Assembly: GCA_964473745.1 (NCBI GenBank)
Contig: CAYYQE010000008.1
Span: forward strand, 1-64,000
Source of the DNA: JABJMC01 sp964473745
Lineage (GTDB): Bacteria > Patescibacteriota > Gracilibacteria > UBA1369 > UBA12473
Direction of reading: 5' to 3'
DNA: 64,000 nt
Shown here one piece after another: positions 1 through 7,503 of this stretch. A model generated the notes under the pieces. That model saw only the letters and a program-made list of their open reading frames with translations. It was not told the origin of the DNA and did no database searches. A program made the position numbers and the translations under genes. Within the stretch, counting starts at the first letter, position 1. Each line of letters begins with the position of its first letter.

Positions 1-239
1 TCTTTAATTCCTCCCGGGATCCCCTCCAAAATTCCAATCCCCTCTCCTTTTGCAATTTTCTCATCCACTTCCTTTGCCGCTGCCAAAGCCACATCCTCTG
101 TCACAGTCAAAAAAGCATTCAAATCTCCATTCACTTCCTTAACCCGATCCAAACACGCTTTTGCCAATTCCGCGGCTGAAAACTTTTTTGCCTTGAGCCC
201 TGCGTGAGCCTCTTTGATTGTTTGTGTTGCAAAAGACAT
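1..239 (-). CDS. gatA: Asp/Glu-tRNA amidotransferase subunit A, N-terminal part (cut by window edge)
   Basis: Reading the minus strand from an ATG at 239 gives about 79 residues beginning MSFATQTIKEAHAGLKAKKF and reaching LEGIPGGIKD, the normal N-terminus of the GatA amidase. The catalytic Ser-cisSer-Lys region lies outside the window. It starts 2 nt after the gatC stop, so gatC-gatA are co-transcribed. GatCAB converts misacylated Glu-tRNA(Gln) and Asp-tRNA(Asn) to the correct amide forms. The identification rests on both the sequence and the gatC neighbour. Confidence 0.9.
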   Translation of the reverse strand, partial: MSFATQTIKEAHAGLKAKKFSAAELAKACLDRVKEVNGDLNAFLTVTEDVALAAAKEVDEKIAKGEGIGILEGIPGGIK

Positions 240-241
240 AT

Positions 242-529
242 TTATAAAACAGGTTTAACTTTAATTTGATCTTTCTCTACCGGAAGTTCAGTACATGCCA
301 ACAAAGCCGCAGGATCATCACCTTTCTTTACTTCATCCTCTCGATAAACATTAGTAAGTCCGGTCACCTGCGAAGTTGGTTCAACATCATCGGTATCCAC
401 TTCATTTAAACATTCCATATACTCAAAAACAGCCGAAAGCTGCTTGGAAAACACCTCTACCTCATCTTCGTCAAGAGAAAGACGAGCTAGCTTTGCTACA
501 TGTCGAACCTGATCTTTCGTTATTTTCAT
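242..529 (-). CDS. gatC: Asp/Glu-tRNA amidotransferase subunit C
   Basis: This 95-residue protein has the GatC pattern: VRHVAKLARLSLDEDEV near the N-terminus, the helix with QLSAVFEYMECLNEVD, then the VEPTSQVTGLTNVYREDEV segment and a short C-terminal tail. GatC is the small subunit that wraps around GatA and GatB. Length is normal for the family. It directly precedes gatA on the same strand and is divergent from the gene at 589. No Shine-Dalgarno site is visible before the ATG. Confidence 0.95.
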   Translation of the reverse strand: MKITKDQVRHVAKLARLSLDEDEVEVFSKQLSAVFEYMECLNEVDTDDVEPTSQVTGLTNVYREDEVKKGDDPAALLACTELPVEKDQIKVKPVL

Positions 530-553
530 GCTTAATTACCAAAAAATGACTTT

Positions 554-581
554 TTGAGTCTACCTTAAAAGCGTGTAGAAT
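554..581 (+). promoter_or_regulatory. sigma70-type promoter for a probably leaderless gene at 589
   Basis: TTGAGT (554-559), a 16-nt spacer and TAGAAT (576-581). Only 7 nt separate the -10 box from the ATG at 589, so transcription would begin at or next to the start codon. Confidence 0.55.
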
Positions 582-588
582 TAAACCC

Positions 589-882
589 ATGAATACCGTT
601 GCCAATGTAAAAAAAATCGCTCTTTTGTTTTTCATCCTCTTTACTGGGGCTCACATTCTGTCCACGCTCATGTTGGCGAACGGTTATTTTAGTGATACGA
701 TGCGCATCCTTAATGGGACCTTAGATATTCCGGCAATTCTTTCTGGACTCCTGTATGCCTTTACCAGTCTTAAACTCTATTTAGAAGATATGGGAAAGCA
801 CACAAAAATGCTTGATATAGCCGCTGGAATATTAGGAGGCCTAATCCTCATCGCTCTACTTTACGTTAATTTTCTTCTCTAA
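589..882 (+). CDS. small three-helix membrane protein, unknown function
   Basis: 97 residues with three hydrophobic segments, roughly residues 8-30, 46-62 and 76-97, separated by short polar loops. I do not recognise a family. It is the first gene of a plus-strand run with the cytidylyltransferase at 883 (ATG directly after its TAA), ftsX and recO. A promoter at 554-581 puts the -10 box 7 nt from the start, suggesting a leaderless message. Confidence 0.7.
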   Translation: MNTVANVKKIALLFFILFTGAHILSTLMLANGYFSDTMRILNGTLDIPAILSGLLYAFTSLKLYLEDMGKHTKMLDIAAGILGGLILIALLYVNFLL

Positions 883-1329
883 ATGAAAAAAAAAGTCATC
901 GCCTTCGGCACCTTTGACCACCTTCATGCCGGACACGAAAATTATTTAAAAGAAGCTGCAAAACTTGGCGAACAATTAATCGTCGTGATTGCGCGTGATC
1001 GAACAGCCAATAGCATTCGCGGCAAATACCCAGATCACAAAGAAAAAATCCGTTTGGCCACTATCAAAGCGCTTCCTTATGTCACAAAAGCAGTTCTCGG
1101 CGACCTTGAAGATAAATACAAAGTTCTTAAAAAGCACAAACCAAGTGTAATTGTTCTTGGTTATGATCAATTTGTTTTTACCCAACAACTTTCCAAAGTT
1201 CTAATTGAACTCAAATTAGATTCCCAAATTGTGCGTTTAAAACCGTACAAACCAGAAATGTATAAAAGCTCCCTTATCCGCCGAACCTCCCTTAAATGTC
1301 CTTCTCCCTCTCTTTCCAGCGCAGCCTAA
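883..1329 (+). CDS. cytidylyltransferase-like nucleotidyltransferase (RibL/TagD type)
   Basis: 148 residues beginning MKKKVIAFGTFDHLHAGHEN, which carries the GTFD and HxGH (HAGH) nucleotide-binding motifs of the HIGH superfamily. Further on VIVLGYDQ and a C-terminal SSLIRR match archaeal FAD synthetase RibL and glycerol-3-phosphate cytidylyltransferase. FAD synthesis from FMN is the best guess from resemblance to RibL; a CDP-activating role for another alcohol phosphate is the alternative. It follows the preceding stop without a gap, and its 3' end overlaps the annotated ftsX start by 34 nt. Confidence 0.8.
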   Translation: MKKKVIAFGTFDHLHAGHENYLKEAAKLGEQLIVVIARDRTANSIRGKYPDHKEKIRLATIKALPYVTKAVLGDLEDKYKVLKKHKPSVIVLGYDQFVFTQQLSKVLIELKLDSQIVRLKPYKPEMYKSSLIRRTSLKCPSPSLSSAA

Positions 1330-2204
1330 AAATGGCTATTGATAGTCTGTGGCGCAACAAACTACTTACCGTAGCAACGATTGCGGTTATGGGACTAATT
1401 TTATTCATTTTCAATGTGATTTTTATGGTGAATGTTTTGGCTAATCAAGCCATCGACAGCCTAGAATCAAAAGTGGATATGATTTTTTATTTAGAAGATG
1501 ACGCCGACTCCCTAGTCGTAAATCAACTCGTCCAAGAACTAGCCAGTCTTCCCGAAATAGAAACTGCTACCTACATAACCAAAGAAGCCGCCCTTCAAAC
1601 CTTACTCGAAAAATACGAAGAATCTGGTGAGTCTGACCCTTTTTCAACTTATGGAATTGCAAATCCTCTTCCGGCCAGCATTCATATCACAACTTTTCAG
1701 GCCGAGGACCAAGAAACAATCATGAATTATTTATTACAAACCCATTACGACACAATTTTAATGGATATTGAAAGCAATGAAGAAAACCGCCAAATTGTGC
1801 AAAATCTGATTCAAGTCACCACTTTTACGCGCAAATTACTTCTTGGGATTATTGTGACGTTTTTGCTGGGAAGCACCATGATTATTGCCAACGCTATTCA
1901 CATCACTATTTTTAATCGTAAAAAAGAAATCAACATTATGCATTTAGTCGGAGCAACGCCTAATTTCATTCGTTCACCTTTTTTAATTGAAGGTGCTATT
2001 TACGGATTATGTTCGGCTCTCATCGGCGTACTACTTCTTATGGCCTTTTCAACAACGCTCGATCTCAGTAATTTCACCTATCTCACTCTCAATATTCATT
2101 ATTTATCGCTTTTCATTACACAGGCTTTTTTAAGTATGCTGCTGGGAATGATTAGCAGTAGTTTAGCTACCCGTTTTTATTTAAAACATCACGCTCGCGT
2201 ATGA
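1296..2204 (+). CDS. ftsX: cell division protein FtsX
   Basis: 302 residues with the FtsX layout: a cytoplasmic N-terminus with SLWRNKLLTVATIAVMG, a first membrane helix at about 20-45, an extracytoplasmic domain (about 55-165) with FYLEDDAD and EIETATYITKEAAL, then three C-terminal helices, including NRKKEINIMHLVGATPNFI, the conserved cytoplasmic coupling segment of FtsX permeases. FtsX pairs with the ATPase FtsE to control cell-wall hydrolases; ftsE is not in the window. The start is uncertain: an internal ATG at 1332 would avoid the overlap with the upstream gene but trims the N-terminus. Confidence 0.88.
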   Translation: MSFSLSFQRSLKMAIDSLWRNKLLTVATIAVMGLILFIFNVIFMVNVLANQAIDSLESKVDMIFYLEDDADSLVVNQLVQELASLPEIETATYITKEAALQTLLEKYEESGESDPFSTYGIANPLPASIHITTFQAEDQETIMNYLLQTHYDTILMDIESNEENRQIVQNLIQVTTFTRKLLLGIIVTFLLGSTMIIANAIHITIFNRKKEINIMHLVGATPNFIRSPFLIEGAIYGLCSALIGVLLLMAFSTTLDLSNFTYLTLNIHYLSLFITQAFLSMLLGMISSSLATRFYLKHHARV

Positions 2205-2953
2205 ATCCGCGTTCTTTTACAGTAAACGGCATCGTCCTACGGATGACTGATTTAGGAGAATCTGATCGTTTTGTGACGGTTCTTACCCCAGATCGTGGCA
2301 AGCTAACTTGTATTGGAAAAAATCTCCGCACCTTAAAAAGTCGCCGCAACACCCAACTAGAACTTTTTAGCAAAGTAAAAATCCAATTTTGGAAAAGTCG
2401 AAAAAACTACTACCTTCAAGATTGCAAATTAGAAGAAAGACACCCTGAACTCAAAAAAAACTTAGCTAGCCTTTCATCGGTCTCTTTTATTGCCGAAGCC
2501 ACCGAACGATTAACCGTCGATGAAAATCACATTCCTGGACTTTATGAACTACTAAATGAAACTCTTTCTCTCATTGAATTCTATCCCAAAAAACACGAAG
2601 TTTTGCGAGAGGCCTACATCATCAAATTACTAGGATCAATCGGGACTATTAGCAGTTTCCGAACCTGTTCGGAATGCCGTGAAAACCTCCCTAAACAAGC
2701 TGCCTTTTTAGACGAAAACCATTCCACTATTCACTGCCCCACCTGTGCCAAAAAAAAATCTACCTACTTACAAGAAATCCCTTTAGAAACGCTTAAACTA
2801 ATGCATTTTATTCTGGTTCACCAAATCACTGCTGTCCTTAAGTTAAAAATGGACAAAAAACACATTCGCACCATCGATAAATTCGGCCGCACTTTTTTAC
2901 GTCACGATCTGCATTGGCCTCTTAAATCAGAAGCATTTTTAAATACTTATTAA
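2201..2953 (+). CDS. recO: DNA repair protein RecO
   Basis: 250 residues. The N-terminal OB fold is recognisable (VNGIVLRMTDLGESDRFVTV, then TPDRGKLTCIGKNLR). The middle is helical and a four-cysteine zinc site sits at CSEC...CPTC. RecO mediates RecA loading with RecR and anneals single strands. The ATG overlaps the ftsX stop (ATGA, 4 nt), indicating translational coupling. The gene ends tail to tail against the minus-strand gene at 2954 with no gap. Confidence 0.9.
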   Translation: MNPRSFTVNGIVLRMTDLGESDRFVTVLTPDRGKLTCIGKNLRTLKSRRNTQLELFSKVKIQFWKSRKNYYLQDCKLEERHPELKKNLASLSSVSFIAEATERLTVDENHIPGLYELLNETLSLIEFYPKKHEVLREAYIIKLLGSIGTISSFRTCSECRENLPKQAAFLDENHSTIHCPTCAKKKSTYLQEIPLETLKLMHFILVHQITAVLKLKMDKKHIRTIDKFGRTFLRHDLHWPLKSEAFLNTY

Positions 2954-4927
2954 TCAATTTGTAGATTGGTGCGGTCGCACAAAAATCGTCTCTTGAGAGT
3001 TAATAATAATTCCTCCTAGTTCTTCATTAAAATAAATTAAAAACAATTCTCCAACCTCGTCCAATCCATAAGAAATTCTATCACCATCAATAGGTTGATG
3101 CGCTCCCGGTCTATGCTTCAAAAAAGCTCTTAAACGATCAACATAATAATTTTTATCCCAATAAAAATCTTCGGGGATACTTAGCTCACTATCCAACAAA
3201 GTTTCTACATTCCCCTCGTGGCCTTCCACATTATAAGAACACATCACATAGCGATCCATAAATTTTTCTACCACAAACTCCTGGCACTCTCGATTACGAC
3301 AATATACTAAACGCAATTCATCACCCACTCGTCTTAAATCAGCTTGATCAGTAGGAATCGGATGATTCGGAGTTAAACCGATATTTGATAAATGCTCCAA
3401 ATAAGGCTGAAGATAATTATCAGCCATTTTAAAATAAGGGTCATTTGTTAGGAAAAAACTGTTTCCGCTTTGGCCATTTATGTGCAACAAAAAATCACGC
3501 GCATCCATCCGGCTAGAAGGAGGACGGTTCAACTGCCCATAATCTGGATAAGTCGCTGGCAAACGAACTCTATAAAAATCCATTTCCTCCAAAGGCGGAT
3601 AATCAGTTCGCCCCTCACGCCAGTTCAAAATTTCACTATAATGAGTTTGTAAACGTCTCTGATAACGACCCTCGCTATTATCTGCCCCATAAAGTTCAAT
3701 AAACTCCGCCTGATTCCAACGAGTCTCGTGAGGCAAACTTTCCCGTATCGTCCCAATAACTGCTGCCGGACCATAATCAATTCTAATTCTCCCAGAAGAT
3801 TTCCCGGTTCGTGAATTAAAAAACACTACATAAGGACCCCGGTCATCTTGTCCTAATCCAACACCATCATTCAATTGAAGAGTGGTTTCATCAAGATCAA
3901 GAGTCCCCAAATAATTAACTAAACGCCGAGAATAAGGAATAGGATTTCGCAATAAATTCAATTGACCATTTAATTCAATAACCGCGTTTTCAATCGTTTG
4001 ATGGGGGCCTGCTACTTGCTCTAATCTTATAAACTTAAAACTAGTGTCTTGATTAAAAGTTTCTATATTATTCAATTGCACCTCATCCGGAGCAAAGGTC
4101 GCATCAGCACACGCCCCGGCATCACATCTTTCAATCGCTTTTTCCACTAAATAAGCTAAAAACAATCGACAAGCATTTAGAGGGTGGTAAGTTTGTCCTT
4201 CAGACATCTGTAGATTTTTACGGGCTCGCAACCCAGGCCCATCTTGACCCTCACCGTTTTGTTCCATTAACACATGAAAACAAGATAAAGAAAACGCATT
4301 ATACCTAGATTCATACTTATGCAAAGAAGCCGAACCAATTGGACTATCTGTTTCTGCCTTGGCCACTGCCACCATCATTGCAAGAAGTCGCGCTTCTCCC
4401 ACTTCACCAATAATATAATCCACATAAGGCCCATAAAATTCTGCATTTCTCATCATTTCCAAAGCCGACAAAGCATGATGCTCTACAAATTCATACTGAT
4501 CAATCCGCCTGATATCTAAACACAACGGAATTGGGATTAACTCGCCAGCATTAAACCTAGCACTATTAGGAATATTTAAAGACCTTCCTCGAGGAAAATC
4601 CAAATAATCATATTCTAATAAATAACCAAATCGATCTGGATCAGCGTTAGCTATTGTCGTCAAATTGGTATGAACCGTTGCATACGTGTCCCCAGCTTGA
4701 GCCACATAAAAATAAGCACCATCATTTTGTTCTTGAACCTCTATTGCCCCATAATTTAGTACATCTGGTTGCACAAAATCCCCATCTGGAGAAGGAGTCA
4801 AATGAGTAAGACCAGCCGCCATCTGAGGAAGGGCTGGGTTTGGAGTCGGCATAGCGCTCGGATCCCAAGTAGGCCGTTCCTGAAAAACCAAACGTGCAGG
4901 CCTAAAAAATGAATCTCTATTTTTCAT
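2954..4927 (-). CDS. LysM-like plus lytic-transglycosylase-like protein
   Basis: 657 residues of mostly unfamiliar sequence. Residues about 72-134 resemble a LysM module: YVAQAGDTYATV near the start and a closing GELIPIP. Residues about 180-265 look like a soluble transglycosylase core: AVAKAETD (candidate catalytic Glu192), YNAFSLSCFHVLM and YHPLNACRLFLAYLVEKA. The C-terminal 390 residues match nothing I know. No signal peptide or membrane helix is evident, odd for a wall enzyme. A TATAAT at 4953-4958 preceded by TGG gives it its own extended -10 promoter. The function is inferred only. Confidence 0.6.
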   Translation of the reverse strand: MKNRDSFFRPARLVFQERPTWDPSAMPTPNPALPQMAAGLTHLTPSPDGDFVQPDVLNYGAIEVQEQNDGAYFYVAQAGDTYATVHTNLTTIANADPDRFGYLLEYDYLDFPRGRSLNIPNSARFNAGELIPIPLCLDIRRIDQYEFVEHHALSALEMMRNAEFYGPYVDYIIGEVGEARLLAMMVAVAKAETDSPIGSASLHKYESRYNAFSLSCFHVLMEQNGEGQDGPGLRARKNLQMSEGQTYHPLNACRLFLAYLVEKAIERCDAGACADATFAPDEVQLNNIETFNQDTSFKFIRLEQVAGPHQTIENAVIELNGQLNLLRNPIPYSRRLVNYLGTLDLDETTLQLNDGVGLGQDDRGPYVVFFNSRTGKSSGRIRIDYGPAAVIGTIRESLPHETRWNQAEFIELYGADNSEGRYQRRLQTHYSEILNWREGRTDYPPLEEMDFYRVRLPATYPDYGQLNRPPSSRMDARDFLLHINGQSGNSFFLTNDPYFKMADNYLQPYLEHLSNIGLTPNHPIPTDQADLRRVGDELRLVYCRNRECQEFVVEKFMDRYVMCSYNVEGHEGNVETLLDSELSIPEDFYWDKNYYVDRLRAFLKHRPGAHQPIDGDRISYGLDEVGELFLIYFNEELGGIIINSQETIFVRPHQSTN

Positions 4928-4952
4928 TATATTTTTGTTTTACACTCCTACT

Positions 4953-4958
4953 ATTATA
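4953..4958 (-). promoter_or_regulatory. extended -10 promoter element
   Basis: On the minus strand TGG-TATAAT lies 25 nt before the ATG at 4927. No convincing -35 hexamer is present at the right distance; the TGn extension may compensate. Confidence 0.5.
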
Positions 4959-4991
4959 CCATTTTAAACCCCTTTTGGCTAGATGTCCTAC

Positions 4992-7466
4992 CTACTCTTT
5001 CCTAACCGAATGAACACCTTCCAATTTTTCTAATTTCCCAATAAGTTCTGCCATTTTTTCATAACAAGACATTGAAACAATCAAACAACGCTTAATTCGC
5101 CCTTTTTTCTTCTCAATTAAAGGAAAATCAATCACATATTTATTCATATCCGCAACAACCCCCAAAACATCGCGCAAAAGCCCCACCCGATCCTCTGCTT
5201 CAATAAGAATTTTGATTGAATACTGTTTTTTGCCGTCTTCCGACGCCCAGGTAGCTTCCAAAAGTCGTCCGTTATTAACTTTTTTAAGTTGGGCACAATT
5301 AGGCTTATGAACACGGACATTATTTCCTCGAGTCACGTATCCCACAATCAAATCTGGGAACCGTGGTTTACAGCACGCTGCCAAAGTAACTGGCAAATCA
5401 CTTTCCCCGGTGATCAACACCTTTTCCCCTAATTCTTCCTCTATATCATTCGGCGCTGGTGTCAGATCATTTCTTCGCTCCGGTGATTCGGTCATCAATT
5501 CACGCTCCGAAAACAAATTCCGAATCAGTGTCCCCACATGCATCGAGCCATTTCCAATCAATTCAATAATATTTTCACGATCTGAAAAAGGTAAATTCTT
5601 TCCTCCATAATGCTTCAAAAGTCCACAATTCGGACCTAAAAGCGGCTTACTTAAACGCCGAAGCTCTTTATTGATAAGTTCCCGCCCGGTTTTTATATTT
5701 TTCTCCCGATCTTGCGTTCTAAACCAAGCTTTGATCCTTGTTCTAGCCTGAGCTGTTTTCACAAAAGACAACCAATAACGATTAGGATTAGGATTTTTGC
5801 GAGTAATAATCTCCACTACATCCCCACTTTGCAAAGGCTGATCCAATCGAGCAATACTCCCATTCACTTTTGCTTGATGGCAACGATCACCAACATCACT
5901 ATGAATCGCATACGCAAAATCCACGGCAGTTGCGTCTTTAGGCAAATCTTTAACATCACCATGCGGAGTAAGTACAAAAATTCGATCATGAAAAACATTC
6001 ACATTCATGCGATCAATTTCTATTCCCTCATCTGGGGTTTCCATTAATTCTTCCTGCAATTTTTCTAATCCATATAACCAATCCACGTGATGTTTAAACA
6101 TTTTGAGCTCTTCATTTTTTGCAGGATTCGTTAGCACTCCTTGCAAATCACTCATTTCTTTTTTAGAAAAACCTCCTTTTTTTGCAAGAAACTGTTCTAG
6201 ATTTTCACTAAAATCACTTTTTTCAAAAAGCAGTTTTTCGAACTGTGGACGCCAATCAGGATGTTGATCCAAAAGAGTATGAAAACGCTTTAAAAGACGT
6301 CGTTCATACAAAATATTCTGAAGGTCATGGCGTGAAAAACTCAAAGACTCTGGGATATTGTCCTTATACCACCAGTGTGAAGCAATCCCATATTCAGCCT
6401 CTCGATGCATGGATCTTGTCCTAATTTGCAATTCAACGGGGTGATTTTTTAACACTGTTTTACCAATAATTGTGGTGTGCAAACTGCGATAACCATTGAT
6501 TTTCGGAACCGCAATGTAGTCTTTAAATCGACCATACATAGGAGTCCAAGTACTATGAATCGCTCCTAAAACTGTATAACAATGTCCAAAAAATTCACGT
6601 CCCTCACGTTGTTGCTCCGGAAGAACCACTCGCAGCGCAAAAAGATCGTAAATATTATCAATTGAATTAGCATTTTTTCGCTTAAGTTTTTGATAAATAC
6701 TATAAAGATGCTTAACCCGACCACTCACTTCTCCCTCAATATCTTCCTCTTTCAAAAAAGCTTTCAAAATTTCTTGCGCCTTTTCTATATATTTAGGGTC
6801 TAAACGCCCATGTTCCTCGACCTGAGCCCGCAATTCTTCATATTCTTTGGGATGCAGATATTTAAAACAAAGATCTTCAAGTGGGCCCTTCATCGCGTAA
6901 ATACCTAATCGAGAAGCAATTGGCGCATAAACATACAAAGTCTCTTCTGCAATCCGTTGCTGCTTATCCTTAGCCACATATTCCAAAGTCTGCATATTAT
7001 GAAGCCGATCCGCTAGTTTAATAAAAATCACCCGCAAATCCTTTGCCATAGCCAAAAACATTTTCCGCCAACTTTCCACCTCAGCCTGACCCTGCTGCAC
7101 CCGAACTAAACTCAGTTTCCCAACTCCCTGCACCAAACCAGCTACATCTTTGCCAAACTGTTTTTCGATTTGACCCAAAGTATAGTGGGTATCCTCCGGG
7201 ACATCATGTAAAAGAGCCGCCAAAATCGTGTCCTCATCTGGCTTTAAAGGAAGCAGTAATTCAGTGGTTGCTAAAAGATGCGTGATGTAAGGATCACCCG
7301 AATATCGAACTTGCCCTTCATGCGCTTTTTTTGCCAAAAAATAAGCCTCTTCCACTCTTTTTGAATCGAGCTTCGGGAGATACTCTTTCACTGCCTTTAT
7401 GATCGATTGAACATTGTCCCCCATACCTGTTATTGTCAAACAAATCCAGGAGATATATTTTAACAT
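4992..7466 (-). CDS. rel: bifunctional (p)ppGpp synthetase/hydrolase (Rel)
   Basis: 824 residues with the full long-RSH layout. The N-terminal HD hydrolase domain has AHEGQVRYSGDPYITH and LLHDVPEDT (residues about 85-93), so hydrolysis looks intact. The synthetase domain (about 250-400) has RVKHLYSIYQKLKRK, YDLFALRV, GRFKDYIAVPKINGYRSLHT and VELQIRT. A TGS domain follows (VFVLTPHGDVKDLPKDATAVDFAYAIH), then a zinc-finger-like CCKP region and a C-terminal ACT domain. It makes and degrades the stringent-response alarmone. The ATG at 7466 has a weak AGGG 7 nt upstream; an in-frame ATG at 7424 is the alternative. It is downstream of the proline-rich gene with a 37-nt gap. Confidence 0.93.
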   Translation of the reverse strand: MLKYISWICLTITGMGDNVQSIIKAVKEYLPKLDSKRVEEAYFLAKKAHEGQVRYSGDPYITHLLATTELLLPLKPDEDTILAALLHDVPEDTHYTLGQIEKQFGKDVAGLVQGVGKLSLVRVQQGQAEVESWRKMFLAMAKDLRVIFIKLADRLHNMQTLEYVAKDKQQRIAEETLYVYAPIASRLGIYAMKGPLEDLCFKYLHPKEYEELRAQVEEHGRLDPKYIEKAQEILKAFLKEEDIEGEVSGRVKHLYSIYQKLKRKNANSIDNIYDLFALRVVLPEQQREGREFFGHCYTVLGAIHSTWTPMYGRFKDYIAVPKINGYRSLHTTIIGKTVLKNHPVELQIRTRSMHREAEYGIASHWWYKDNIPESLSFSRHDLQNILYERRLLKRFHTLLDQHPDWRPQFEKLLFEKSDFSENLEQFLAKKGGFSKKEMSDLQGVLTNPAKNEELKMFKHHVDWLYGLEKLQEELMETPDEGIEIDRMNVNVFHDRIFVLTPHGDVKDLPKDATAVDFAYAIHSDVGDRCHQAKVNGSIARLDQPLQSGDVVEIITRKNPNPNRYWLSFVKTAQARTRIKAWFRTQDREKNIKTGRELINKELRRLSKPLLGPNCGLLKHYGGKNLPFSDRENIIELIGNGSMHVGTLIRNLFSERELMTESPERRNDLTPAPNDIEEELGEKVLITGESDLPVTLAACCKPRFPDLIVGYVTRGNNVRVHKPNCAQLKKVNNGRLLEATWASEDGKKQYSIKILIEAEDRVGLLRDVLGVVADMNKYVIDFPLIEKKKGRIKRCLIVSMSCYEKMAELIGKLEKLEGVHSVRKE

Positions 7467-7503
7467 GAAAAAGCCCTAAAAACCAATAAAAGCCGTTAAA
7501 CTC

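Noticed and set aside
2202..2204. TGA read as glycine (code 25)
   Set aside because: ftsX and trpA end properly at TGA and core genes show no internal TGA, so the standard bacterial code applies.
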